A DNA stretch of 64,000 nt from Calothrix sp. PCC 7716 (lineage in GTDB: Bacteria > Cyanobacteriota > Cyanobacteriia > Cyanobacteriales > Nostocaceae), in assembly GCF_019977735.1 (NCBI RefSeq), contig NZ_AP025018.1, positions 2,666,001 to 2,730,000 on the forward strand, written 5' to 3'. A model generated the notes under the pieces. It searched no databases. It was not told the origin of the DNA and worked only from the letters and a program-made list of their open reading frames with translations. Both the position numbers and the translations under genes were made by a program. Below are positions 51,522-60,494 of this stretch, piece by piece; within the stretch, counting starts at the first letter, position 1; the number at the start of each line of letters is the position of its first letter.

Positions 51522-52366
51522 TTATGTAAGTGAAAAGGGGAAAGGAAAAACGGGAAACTCACCACATAAAAATGTGATATTCAATTGTCCCATTATTCGG
51601 GCTGTTTGGATGCCAATTTATTTATCTAACGTATACTTACTATCTGCTCGAACGCTAAACATACAAAGCCTGCCAATACTTTTATCACTGTTTACATGCA
51701 TACTTGGCGCCAAAAAATTCTCGTTCAATACTAACTTTTTAGAACTTATTATTTTTACTTATATAAAATAAACTTAAGTATTAAACATTATTTAATTTAT
51801 CGTTAGTAAATATACTTAAGTATTAGTAATATCACTTACGTAAGTGTGTGTTACCCTTGACATGATTTTTTACCACTTGCCTTGTAATTATTGTGGCGCC
51901 GTATCACATACTTAACCCACTTGGGCACCTTTAGTTTTAGAGGGTTGTTACAAGCCATCTTGCCAAAATAACCAACTGGGTGATGTGTACTGAAGTGTAT
52001 GAATGAAAAGGATTTGAGACTTTGAAGAGTAGATAATTATTGATGATGAGAGCGTTGTTTTCGTTCCCAAAAGTTGTTAGGTTTTGAAAAAAAAAATTAC
52101 GACTTTGCAAAAAAATTGTTACATAGCCCAAAGTCGCTTTGCGCTTAAGTTAGACCTTTGTCATTTTTTTTTGAAATCACCAAATTTACCAAAGTTTACG
52201 ATAAAACCCTGATCCCCAAGTGCAAAATTTCGTGTTAGTCTGTTGCAGTCACAATCAAAAAGTGAAAGCGGAATGAGTTCGATATGCTCTGCTTTTTGCG
52301 CTGCCGTAGTGCAGCACTAGATGTCAGTTTCTGACTCTATCTTATGTCGCTTTAAATTCGGACAAC
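51522..52366. other. 845-base gene-free region with palindromes
   Basis: Divergent promoter region of glsA and the RlpA gene. ACTTAAGTATTA occurs at about 51772 and 51814, and CACTTACGTAAGTG (51833-51846) is a perfect 14-base palindrome, a likely operator cluster. A-tracts lie at 52084-52115. TTGCAAAAAAATTG and TTGAAAT-like boxes are possible promoter pieces. No small gene recognised. Confidence 0.4.
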
Positions 52367-53401
52367 ATGAACCATAGATATATATTGACCGTTGTTGCAA
52401 TGTTCTGTGCTGTTTTAAGCACACCTTCGATTGCTCGAAGTCAAACGAACAACCAAGTAGCTCCAGAAACAACTTCACGGACTTCATCAGAAGTGACGAA
52501 AGTAGGAGAGTATCAAACAAGTAACCCAGAGACAACTGCGGCTACAGAAATACATACTCACAATGTATCTGGACGACAAGCAGCAACGCTTTACATTCGT
52601 AATATTCCGGTTTTGACTTTTGTGGGTCAGCTTCTAAACGTTAGTACAGAAACTAAAGTAGGTGCAATTGCTACTAGCAACCCACAATCTACGTTAACTA
52701 CCGATAACCAGGTTAAAAGCTTAGACCCAGTTCAAAGAGCGAGTATGGTAGCTGCTCGCGTCAATGATTTGATTCGGCAGAAAGTTGATGCGTCGAAGAT
52801 TACGGTAAGCTGGCAACAAGCCGTAGATACAAGTGCAGATACTGCCCAAACTAAAAGCTTGTCTAACAATGAATCTAACGGTCGCTACGTCATCAAAGTT
52901 GACGGTCGAGAACTTGTAGCGATTGATAATGAAACCCAGGCGCCAGATGCAACAAAAAATCGTGCTGCTGATGCACTGATGGCAACTAATCGTTTGCGGA
53001 GACTAATCGGAAATGCGGCGCCAATAGACTCTATTGCTAATTTCCCAGTTTCGCTGCCATCATTGTCAACACCCAAATTGCCCAACGAAATTGTAGAGCC
53101 AGTCAAAATAGCGATGCGTGGAATAGCTTCGTTCTATGGCTACGATGGTTCGGGCACTCGTACAGCATCGGGACAACGGTTTAACCCAGAACATATGACT
53201 GCTGCCCACCGCAGTTTGCCGTTTGGAACACGAGTACGTGTCACTAACACTCGTAATGGTCGTTCTGTAGTCGTGCGAATCAACGACCGAGGACCATTTA
53301 TTCGCGGTCGAGTTATTGACCTCTCCTACGGCGCCGCTCGTGTTATTGGTATGATTGGCAAAGGTTTGGCGCCTGTGAAAATTGAGGTACTAGGCAGATA
53401 G
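52367..53401 (+). CDS. RlpA-like septal lytic transglycosylase / DPBB protein
   Basis: 344 residues. A signal peptide (about 1-24) is followed by a long low-complexity Thr/Ser-rich region (about 25-240) and the C-terminal double-psi beta-barrel (about 248-344): [58 protein letters not shown]. The catalytic Asp of RlpA is in [11 protein letters not shown]. Proteins of this type cut glycan strands lacking stem peptides at the division septum, in the periplasm. No SPOR domain. Terminator at 53542. Confidence 0.88.
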   Translation: MNHRYILTVVAMFCAVLSTPSIARSQTNNQVAPETTSRTSSEVTKVGEYQTSNPETTAATEIHTHNVSGRQAATLYIRNIPVLTFVGQLLNVSTETKVGAIATSNPQSTLTTDNQVKSLDPVQRASMVAARVNDLIRQKVDASKITVSWQQAVDTSADTAQTKSLSNNESNGRYVIKVDGRELVAIDNETQAPDATKNRAADALMATNRLRRLIGNAAPIDSIANFPVSLPSLSTPKLPNEIVEPVKIAMRGIASFYGYDGSGTRTASGQRFNPEHMTAAHRSLPFGTRVRVTNTRNGRSVVVRINDRGPFIRGRVIDLSYGAARVIGMIGKGLAPVKIEVLGR

Positions 53402-53541
53402 TTAACCTCACACCAATCACAAACTATTTGATGCTGGAAAAACATAAAACTTTCTTATTACACGCATCAATAAAATCTTAATTTACTTCATCCGCTTTCA
53501 CTTCAAACATCGAATCAGTATAAATACTGATTAGACAATGT

Positions 53542-53569
53542 AGAGACCGTACATACATGTACGGTCTCT
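53542..53569 (+). terminator. 13-bp hairpin with T-run
   Basis: AGAGACCGTACAT (53542-53554) and ATGTACGGTCTCT (53557-53569) form a perfect 13-bp stem, followed by TTTATCATTTTT. Strong intrinsic terminator of the RlpA gene. Confidence 0.75.
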
Positions 53570-53583
53570 TTATCATTTTTAAT

Positions 53584-53616
53584 AGAAACCAGGTTTTTTG
53601 AAAAAACCTGGTTTCT
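53584..53616. repeat. AGAAACCAGGTTTTTT hairpin (diverged palindrome)
   Basis: AGAAACCAGGTTTTTT (53584-53599) and its complement (53601-53616) form one 16-bp stem: a variant of the AGAAACCGGGTTTCT family with CCAGG instead of CCGGG and no spacer. Confidence 0.6.
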
Positions 53617-53690
53617 CGTCATGGAATAAGAGCGATAAACTAACGTAGGCAGGGAACCGATAAAATTAGGGGTATTGTGTGCGTTGTATC

Positions 53691-55283
53691 ATGACAATTG
53701 CAGCTTTGCGCTGCTATATAAAGAAATGCAGTGATAAACAAGACGATTTGAACCATTCAGAGCCGCTACAATTTGAAGTAACAAGCTCTCATCGAACAGC
53801 AGTAGGTTTGGTGCCAACGATGGGAGCTTTACATCAAGGGCATCTCAGCTTAATTCAACGGGCACGGGCAGAAAATGCCACTGTAATAGTAAGCATTTTC
53901 GTCAACCCCTTACAATTTGGTCCAGAGGAAGATTACCAACACTATCCTCGGACATTAGACCAAGACCGAAAATTGTGCGAGGAGGCTGGAGTCGATGCAA
54001 TTTTTGCACCAACTCCGGAACAGATGGGAATAATCGGGAAGAATATACAAGAGTCAAAAGTAACACAGGTTATCCCTCCATCTGCTATGATATCTGGCTT
54101 GTGTGGTCATTCTCGGCTTGGTCACTTTCAGGGTGTGGCAACAATTGTTACCAAACTTTTTAATTTGGTACAGCCCGACCGAGCTTATTTCGGTCAAAAA
54201 GACGGTCAACAGTTAGCTGTTATAAAAAAGCTCACGTGTGACCTCTTCTTGCCGGTTGAGATTGTTACCTGTCCTACGGTACGAGAAGCATCTGGTCTTG
54301 CCATGAGTTCGCGCAACAAATATTTGAGCGAATCAGAAAAAGAACAAGCTGCCGTCTTATACCAAAGTTTACAGCTAGCTCAAGCTGCATTTAAAGCAGG
54401 AACTCGCGACGCCAACACATTAATTGCTTTAGTTAAGCAATGTTTGGCGGTAGTTAGTTCTGTAAAAGTCGAATATATTGAATTGGTTGAACCGACTACT
54501 TTGATGCCATTGGAATTAATTCAGGAGGAAGGAATGCTCGCGATCGCTGCTCGTCTTGGTTCTACACGCTTAATCGACAACACCATACTACGCGATCGCA
54601 AACCGATTATTGCTATCGATGGTCCTGCTGGTGCTGGAAAATCGACTGTTGCTCGTACTGTGGCAGCTAATCTCGGTTTGATTTATTTAGATACTGGAGC
54701 TATGTATCGAGCAGTTACATGGTTAGTGCAGCAATCAGGAATTTCTATTTCGGACGAATGCGCGATTGCTGAGTTGGTTAGTCAGTGCGTTATTGAACTT
54801 TTGCCAAGCCAAAATCTAAGTTCCCCAGTTCAGGTACGTATCAATGGCCATGATGTTACCCAAAAAATCAGAACTCCTGATGTAACGTCAAACGTATCAG
54901 CGATTGCCGCACAAACTGCTGTTCGTCTTTCGTTAGTCAAACAGCAACAAGTTTGGGGCAAAAAAGGTGGCTTAGTCGCTGAAGGTCGTGATATTGGGAC
55001 TCAAGTTTTCCCTGATGCTGAAGTCAAAATTTACCTAACTGCATCCGTCAGCGAGCGCGCACGTCGGCGCCAATCTGACTTTACAAAGCAAGGTTTACCA
55101 CAAATAAACCTAGAGCAGTTAGAAAAAGACATCGCAGAACGCGACACCAAAGACAGTACACGTAAGGTTTCTCCATTACGTAAAGCCCCCGATGCCGTCG
55201 AAATTCAAACCGATGGTTTAGATATTTCTGATGTCACAGCCAAAATTATCGATTGTTATGAGCAGCGCTTATCGCAGGAGTAA
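53691..55283 (+). CDS. panC-cmk: fused pantothenate synthetase / cytidylate kinase
   Basis: Start ATG 53691 (MTIAALR), four codons after a GTG that opens the longer frame. 530 residues. The PanC part (about 1-290) has VGLVPTMGALHQGHLSLIQRA, SIFVNPLQFGPEED, GHSRLGHFQGVATIVTKLFNLV and VREASGLAMSSRN. The Cmk part (about 300-530) has the P-loop IAIDGPAGAGKSTVAR and DTGAMYRAVTW. It makes pantothenate from pantoate and beta-alanine and phosphorylates CMP/dCMP; this fusion is normal in cyanobacteria. The two HIP1 sites (GCGATCGC) of the window lie in its inter-domain linker (54540 and 54592). Confidence 0.96.
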   Translation: MTIAALRCYIKKCSDKQDDLNHSEPLQFEVTSSHRTAVGLVPTMGALHQGHLSLIQRARAENATVIVSIFVNPLQFGPEEDYQHYPRTLDQDRKLCEEAGVDAIFAPTPEQMGIIGKNIQESKVTQVIPPSAMISGLCGHSRLGHFQGVATIVTKLFNLVQPDRAYFGQKDGQQLAVIKKLTCDLFLPVEIVTCPTVREASGLAMSSRNKYLSESEKEQAAVLYQSLQLAQAAFKAGTRDANTLIALVKQCLAVVSSVKVEYIELVEPTTLMPLELIQEEGMLAIAARLGSTRLIDNTILRDRKPIIAIDGPAGAGKSTVARTVAANLGLIYLDTGAMYRAVTWLVQQSGISISDECAIAELVSQCVIELLPSQNLSSPVQVRINGHDVTQKIRTPDVTSNVSAIAAQTAVRLSLVKQQQVWGKKGGLVAEGRDIGTQVFPDAEVKIYLTASVSERARRRQSDFTKQGLPQINLEQLEKDIAERDTKDSTRKVSPLRKAPDAVEIQTDGLDISDVTAKIIDCYEQRLSQE

Positions 55284-55331
55284 CTAGCTTAATTACGGTA
55301 GCAGCGTTCTTGACAAATTGGTTAGTCGGTT

Positions 55332-55357
55332 GGTGAGTTGGTAAATTCTGGCTCACC
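55332..55357 (+). terminator. GGTGAG/CTCACC hairpin
   Basis: GGTGAG (55332-55337) pairs with CTCACC (55352-55357), about 50 bases after panC-cmk. Only a weak AT stretch follows. The remaining spacer to 55683 holds no gene. Confidence 0.4.
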
Positions 55358-55683
55358 CATATTAATATTTATATATTTATTCTATGCATTCTATATTTCA
55401 TAGTACAATATAACCATAAATAATTTATAATAGTAATTTAGTATTGGTTGAATGAACAAAATTTAATCTGTAAAGCTTAAGATGTTAAAAGTACTTAAGT
55501 GTCACAATCATTGCCCAATCAAAGTGGTAAAAAAGTTATTATTCAGTACAAAAACCTAACTGCATTTTTTTGATGGGGCATCTGACATGTGGAGCAAAAA
55601 CAAACAGCCGACGTATCTGAGGCGCCTAACATATCATTCAAAATGCACAGTCCTTTCATCCAACCCTTCAAAAGCTCTTAAAA

Positions 55684-56568
55684 ATGAAAGCTTCAGCAAA
55701 ATTCGACTTTGAAGACGAGAAGTTTAATGCACCACCGTCTCAGGTCATTCCTTGGTGCCAAATGATAAATCCACGCTATGGCACCGATGGTATGCAAGCC
55801 TATGGGTTAGCAGTAAAGCTCGATAATGCCCAAGCTGTAGGCTTTGAACCTGATTCAAATTGGCAGCAAATTGAACATGAATTCACTTCTGGGGTCGAAA
55901 CGGTGTATCTAACCACAACTCCAAAAATAGTGATAGTGCGTCGTGGACCATTGTCGGTTAAAGACCGAGAAACAGGAAACAAGCTTGGTACACTTCGCGA
56001 TAATTATGATGCATTTTTAGCAGATAAACTAAAATTTAAAACCTTTATCCGCTATCTTGTTTTTTTAGTCGGTGAAAACAAACAATTCTTGCACGAAAAA
56101 CCTTTACAATTAACACTTCATGGCGCCGCAGGTGCAAGTTTTAGTAAAACTTACTGCGAATATCAACAAGGAAGACCATCTGGTGGGTTTGTAGTAGAAC
56201 TCGAACGGTCATATGCAGCTTTTCGGAAACTACCTTTTACACCCAAAGGACCATTATTTCACGCTCACGGCATTTTCTGCCCAATTATCGACTGTGAAGA
56301 ACGAGGAATTCAACCGAATACAGTTTTAGTTTCCTCGACAATAGATTATAAACATCCTACAGTTTCTAATTTAACGCAATTCTTAATCGCCTCCGACTCT
56401 CCCGAATCTCAACTTATTAATAAAACATTTGAAGAGTATAAAGAGTTCGGTAAAGAACAAGTTCGTGCGGAAAAAGAAAATCATAATAACAAAATGGCAA
56501 TGGCAGGAGTCGCAAGCGCTTCTTATAGTTACCCAGATGATGATGAATTCGGGTATCCTCCTTATTAG
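55684..56568 (+). CDS. hypothetical cyanobacterial protein, DUF5895-like
   Basis: 294 residues, soluble. Landmarks are FNAPPSQVIPWCQMINPRYGTDGMQAYGLAVKLDNAQAVGF, the EHEFTSGVETVYLTTTPKIVIVRRGPLSVKDRETGNKLGTLRDNYDAF strand set, LTLHGAAGASFSKTYCEYQQG, and a Lys/Glu/Asn-rich tail ending YPDDDEFGYPPY. I believe this matches the cyanobacterial domain DUF5895 but am only moderately sure. In some elements such proteins accompany plasmid or conjugation genes. The gene is isolated here, and the next gene is convergent. Function unknown. Confidence 0.55.
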   Translation: MKASAKFDFEDEKFNAPPSQVIPWCQMINPRYGTDGMQAYGLAVKLDNAQAVGFEPDSNWQQIEHEFTSGVETVYLTTTPKIVIVRRGPLSVKDRETGNKLGTLRDNYDAFLADKLKFKTFIRYLVFLVGENKQFLHEKPLQLTLHGAAGASFSKTYCEYQQGRPSGGFVVELERSYAAFRKLPFTPKGPLFHAHGIFCPIIDCEERGIQPNTVLVSSTIDYKHPTVSNLTQFLIASDSPESQLINKTFEEYKEFGKEQVRAEKENHNNKMAMAGVASASYSYPDDDEFGYPPY

Positions 56569-56593
56569 CGGGTAAAGGGGAAGGGGTTTTCCC

Positions 56594-57166
56594 CTATTCC
56601 CCAATTTCTAGTCCTTGTTTTAATAGTAATAATTTCGGATTTGCGGTCAAAATAGTTAAATTTGTGCCGCTAAAATCAGCATCATGAGTAACTAACTTTA
56701 AATTATTTACCCTACATAATTCTGCTAAAACTTGGTCATTAAAATCAGCTTCTCCACCTGCATATTCACTTAGTATTGAAACAATTTCTGCTGATTCAAA
56801 TCGGATTTTAGCTGGTTCAGATTTTTCAAGAATTTTACGCGCGCGTCGAGCAATTTGTTCTGCAACAGGTTTAAAACTAGAACTATTACGAAATAATTTA
56901 AAATCGCTCGGTTTTAATTCAGATGGCAGTTTATTATAAAAAAATCTAGCGTAAGCGTTTATAAATTCTGATAGTACTAAAGCATCTAGCACAATTTGAC
57001 ATCCGGCGCCACGTATTCGACGTAAGGCAGAAGTATAAGCGTATCTATACTGTGACGATATATGACTGGGAGGACCATATATATACATCCAAATATTCGC
57101 GTCAAACAGTACCCCATCATGGGATTTAAAATGATATGTATCAATGGGGTACACTTGTTTGGTCAT
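56594..57166 (-). CDS. PIN-domain protein (possible toxin nuclease)
   Basis: 190 residues. The four acidic PIN residues are in place: LFDANIW (D22), ALVLSEFINAYA (E near 67), GEADFNDQVLAELC (Asp near 147) and LVTHDADFSG (Asp near 165). PIN domains cut RNA with metal ions and are common toxins of type II toxin-antitoxin pairs, but this one is larger than VapC (about 130 residues) and could be a regulatory RNase. Its start overlaps the stop of the STAS-like gene by four bases (ATGA), so they are tightly coupled. Confidence 0.8.
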   Translation of the reverse strand: MTKQVYPIDTYHFKSHDGVLFDANIWMYIYGPPSHISSQYRYAYTSALRRIRGAGCQIVLDALVLSEFINAYARFFYNKLPSELKPSDFKLFRNSSSFKPVAEQIARRARKILEKSEPAKIRFESAEIVSILSEYAGGEADFNDQVLAELCRVNNLKLVTHDADFSGTNLTILTANPKLLLLKQGLEIGE

Positions 57167-57552
57167 ATACTATCTTCACCCATAGCTTGAATAATCGCAT
57201 TTTTAAATTGTTGCGGATTATTAAGGTAGTCTTTCACATCTTGAATGACACATTCAATATCGGCTGCATCATCGGGGTCGATGTCGGTAAAAGTTAAACT
57301 GTTCTCTATATATTCTTCTGAGAAATTTGTGTATAACCGAGAAAAAGCTTCAGCCAAAAATGCTGAGGTAATGTCTTCGCCACCTCTAAAGGAGAGATGA
57401 ACCTTTTTACCCGCTCTTAAAGCTGTGGCTACGTGTTCGTAAACCCGCTTTCCGTCTTCACACACTACACAGAATCTATCTCCGAGGATGTCAGTTACAC
57501 AAATCGTAACTGTACTTTCGTTTTGAGTAGGCAAGGATATGAAGCGATTCAT
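57163..57552 (-). CDS. STAS-like DUF4325 protein
   Basis: 129 residues from ATG 57552 (MNRFISLP); the longer frame begins inside cinA and encodes a Cys-rich stretch that looks non-coding. The DUF4325 pattern is visible: GDRFCVVCEDGKRVYEHVATALRAGKKVHLSFRGGEDITSAFLAEAFSRLY, then acidic helices to the end (LNNPQQFKNAII). DUF4325 domains are STAS-like and are often found with PIN or HATPase partners. Here a PIN gene overlaps its 3' end, so it may be the antidote or regulator of that nuclease (inference). It lies 95 bases downstream of cinA. Confidence 0.65.
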   Translation of the reverse strand: MNRFISLPTQNESTVTICVTDILGDRFCVVCEDGKRVYEHVATALRAGKKVHLSFRGGEDITSAFLAEAFSRLYTNFSEEYIENSLTFTDIDPDDAADIECVIQDVKDYLNNPQQFKNAIIQAMGEDSI

Positions 57553-57646
57553 TTTGAAACGGGTGATACCATTTTCAATATTTAATTCTAACTCGATATG
57601 CGGTTCAATGCAGGCACATACAATACAACATTGCCGAACGACAATA

Positions 57647-58894
57647 TTATTGAGCAAGCAGTTTACGCCGTAACTGGTCTAATGCTGTACAAGCACTAAC
57701 ATGACGAATTAAACTACGTCCACGTGCGGCGCCAAATTTATTTTCAGTAACATCAACGCCATTTGACCCCGCAACTCCAATATAAACCAACCCCACTGGT
57801 TTGGTCTCAGTAGAGCCTGTTGGCCCAGCAATACCTGTTATACTTATTCCCCAAGTTGTCCCCAAACGCTCTTTGACACCAAGTGCCATTTGTTCGGCAA
57901 CTATTGCACTTACTGCACCATACTTTTCTATGTCAGAAGCATTAACACCCAGTAAATTAATTTTTGCTGAGTTGTCATATGATATTACACCACCCCAAAA
58001 GTAGTCAGAGCTTCCTGACATTTCTGTAAACATTTGTCCTAACATGCCACCAGTACAAGATTCTGCCACAGAAACAGTTTGATTTTTAGTTCGCAATAAT
58101 TCACCGACTACAGAAGCTAAGGTATCATCATCGGCGCCGTAATAATCAAGTCCAGCGATTTCTTTAAGTTGTTTTTCGATTGGGGCAATAATTTTTTGTG
58201 CTTCAATATTAGATGTTGCTTTTGCTGCAACTCTTAATTTAACTTCGCCTTTAGAAGCATATGGCGCCACTGTTGGGTTGGGCAAGTTCAAATAAGAACT
58301 AACTTTTTCGGCTAAAGCAGATTCTGCAACACCCCAAAACCTTAACATTCGGCTATAAATAATGTCTTGACCCCAACCTTGGCTTTTTAAGTATGGAACA
58401 GCAGTTTCTTGCCACATTCGATGCATTTCATACGGAACACCAGGAAAAGTCAGAATTATTAAACCTGGTTTAGGTTGCCATATAATACCAGGTGCCGTAC
58501 CAGTTGGATTTGGTAGAATATCGGCGCCAGTAGGAATTAAAGCTTGCTTACGGTTGCTGGGTGTCATCACCCGGTTACGAGCAGCGTATTTTTTAGTTAT
58601 ATCCTCAATTATATCAGCCCGTTCGATGAGGGGGGCGCCAAAATAATGTGCAATTGTTTCGCACGTTAAATCATCAGGTGTAGGACCTAAACCACCTGTA
58701 AATATTAGAATTTGCGAACGAGAACAGGCTATTTTAATTACATCAAGTAAACGTTCTGTATTGTCACCAACAACAGTTTGATAGTAATGAGGAATACCTA
58801 ATTTTGCTAATTCCTGGGCAAGGTATTGAGAATTACTATTAAGAATATCACCTAGCAATAGCTCAGTACCAACACAAATAATTTCTGCGCTCAT
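57647..58894 (-). CDS. cinA: competence/damage-inducible protein CinA (MocF + NMN deamidase)
   Basis: 415 residues. The N-terminal molybdopterin-binding-like (MoCF) domain (about 1-170) has EIICVGTELLLGDILNSNSQYLAQELAKLGI and LIFTGGLGPTPDDLTCE. The C-terminal amidase domain (about 255-415) has TVSVAESCTGGMLGQMFTEMSGSSDYFWGGVISY, with the catalytic Ser in AESCTGG. It is an ADP-ribose pyrophosphatase and/or nicotinamide-nucleotide deamidase. In cyanobacteria it is a single gene usually not near recA, as here. Confidence 0.95.
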   Translation of the reverse strand: MSAEIICVGTELLLGDILNSNSQYLAQELAKLGIPHYYQTVVGDNTERLLDVIKIACSRSQILIFTGGLGPTPDDLTCETIAHYFGAPLIERADIIEDITKKYAARNRVMTPSNRKQALIPTGADILPNPTGTAPGIIWQPKPGLIILTFPGVPYEMHRMWQETAVPYLKSQGWGQDIIYSRMLRFWGVAESALAEKVSSYLNLPNPTVAPYASKGEVKLRVAAKATSNIEAQKIIAPIEKQLKEIAGLDYYGADDDTLASVVGELLRTKNQTVSVAESCTGGMLGQMFTEMSGSSDYFWGGVISYDNSAKINLLGVNASDIEKYGAVSAIVAEQMALGVKERLGTTWGISITGIAGPTGSTETKPVGLVYIGVAGSNGVDVTENKFGAARGRSLIRHVSACTALDQLRRKLLAQ

Positions 58895-58928
58895 TAGATT
58901 AAGTTAGGGGGGTCAGAATTAAGAATTC

Positions 58929-59264
58929 AGGAGGTAGGAGGTAGGAGGTAGGAGGTAGGAGGTAGGAGTTAGGAGTTAGGAGGTAGGAGGTAGGAGTTAG
59001 GAGTTAGGAGGTAGGAGTAGAGACCGAATTAATCCCTTTGGGAAATCCTCCGGATAAAGCGTCTGTACGAATTAGGAGTTAGAAGTTATAAATTTGCATT
59101 CATCATAATATTACCAGTTTAAAAATCTTCCTATAATTATTGGCTCCTACGTCCTACCTCCTACGTCCTACCTCCTACCTCCTACCTCCTACCTCCTGAA
59201 TTCTTAATTCTGAATTCTGAATTCTGAATCCTGAATTCTGAATCCTACCTGCTAACTCCTAACT
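58929..59264. repeat. dense heptamer repeat region between cinA and the WecA-like gene
   Basis: 58929-59020 has about 13 GTAGGAG/GTTAGGA units; 59144-59264 has the complementary CTCCTAC units and then a run of TGAATTC-type units. The two blocks are inverted, so a very long hairpin could form. The right block provides the last codons (KVRS and stop) of the WecA-like gene. No gene lies within. Confidence 0.85.
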
Positions 59265-60301
59265 TTTGATCTTCTCCAGACTTTCCAAGAAGTATAACTG
59301 AGTAAAGATGTCGCAGCACAGGCAAAAATGGCGCCACTAGGAATTCCAACAATTGCCATCGCCAAACTACCCATCCACAATGTTAAGGAGTAAATAAATA
59401 AAACTGCCCAGCGATGAGATAATCCAGCATTGAGCAAGCGGTGATGTAAATGACGTTTATCGGCACTGAAAGGTGATTTACCTTGACGTAAACGCAAAAG
59501 AATTACAGCCGACATATCAAAAATGGGTACTGCTAAAATTACATATGGCAGTAATACCGCAGTCACAGCAGGAATTTTTACTAGACCAATAATACTAACG
59601 GCAGCAAGGGTAAAGCCCATAAAATATGAGCCACCGTCACCCATAAAAATTTGAGCCGGGTTAAAATTATATCGTAAAAATCCTAATGAAGCTCCTGCAA
59701 GTGCGGCAGCAATTAATGCAGCAGCAGGTTGCTTCATATATAACGAAACGACAAGTAGTACAACAGCAGCAATTCCCGATACACCTGCTGCTAATCCATC
59801 TAATCCGTCAATCCAGTTAATCGCGTTTACCATTCCAGCCAGCCAAATCACCGTGATTGGTAAACTTAACCACCCAAGATGAACAATACCAAACATTGGA
59901 ATCGTAACAAAATCTATACTTACACCAGCTTTCCAAACACAGGAAGCTACAATTATTTGTAATAGTAAACGTATAAATGGTGACAAGTTTAATAAGTCAT
60001 CTGCAAACCCAATTGAGAAAAAGCCGATTCCTCCTAAAATTACACCAATAACTTGCCATTCTTTGTCTGGAGGCAAATTTCCAAATCCACCTAACCACCA
60101 CACAAGAATTAATGAAAGCATGGCGCCAGCGAAAATGCTCACACCTCCAAGACGAACCATTGGACGTTGATGGACTTTTCTTTCTCCAGGCTTATCAAGT
60201 TTTCCGCTTTTGATACCAATATTTCTAACATCTGGTGTAGTCCAGAGAACGACTACTGCGGCAACAAGAAAAGCAATCAGATGATATATCTGGGCAAGCA
60301 T
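59252..60301 (-). CDS. MraY/WecA-family undecaprenyl-phosphate sugar-1-phosphate transferase
   Basis: 349 residues, about ten membrane helices. The conserved cytoplasmic motifs are present: FADDLLNLSPF (DDxxD-like), MVNAINWIDGLDGLAAGVSG, YNFNPAQIFMGDGGSYFMGF and the basic end RLRQGKSPFSADKRHLHHRLLN (HLHHR, typical of WecA/TagO). It transfers GlcNAc-1-phosphate or a related sugar to undecaprenyl phosphate at the inner face of the plasma membrane, starting polysaccharide synthesis. The last four codons and stop lie in the heptamer array. It is upstream of cinA on the same strand, with the array between. Confidence 0.9.
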   Translation of the reverse strand: MLAQIYHLIAFLVAAVVVLWTTPDVRNIGIKSGKLDKPGERKVHQRPMVRLGGVSIFAGAMLSLILVWWLGGFGNLPPDKEWQVIGVILGGIGFFSIGFADDLLNLSPFIRLLLQIIVASCVWKAGVSIDFVTIPMFGIVHLGWLSLPITVIWLAGMVNAINWIDGLDGLAAGVSGIAAVVLLVVSLYMKQPAAALIAAALAGASLGFLRYNFNPAQIFMGDGGSYFMGFTLAAVSIIGLVKIPAVTAVLLPYVILAVPIFDMSAVILLRLRQGKSPFSADKRHLHHRLLNAGLSHRWAVLFIYSLTLWMGSLAMAIVGIPSGAIFACAATSLLSYTSWKVWRRSKVRS

Positions 60302-60460
60302 TAGTATATTTAACTAGTAATGTATACAACAGTTTTCAATTGAATTTTATTTCAGATACACTCTCAACTTTATATATATACTAAGCTTTAAATGCCAATC
60401 AGTATAGTGTTTTTAATCTACGTAATCTTAATTTAAATATAATATTGGGGTTAATATTTA

Positions 60461-60483
60461 GAACGGGCAAGGATGCCCGTTGC
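60461..60483. repeat. ACGGGCAAGGATGCCCGT palindrome
   Basis: AACGGGCA (60462-60469) pairs with TGCCCGTT (60474-60481). A GC-richer member of the interspersed CAGGCAT family, between glyA and the WecA-like gene, and probably a terminator. Confidence 0.6.
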
Positions 60484-60494
60484 ACAAGTGTTTT

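Noticed and set aside
52480-52520. CTGATGAAGTCCGTGAAG on the minus strand as a second hammerhead
   Set aside because: It lies in the RlpA coding region, stem II does not close properly and GAAA with GUH is lacking.
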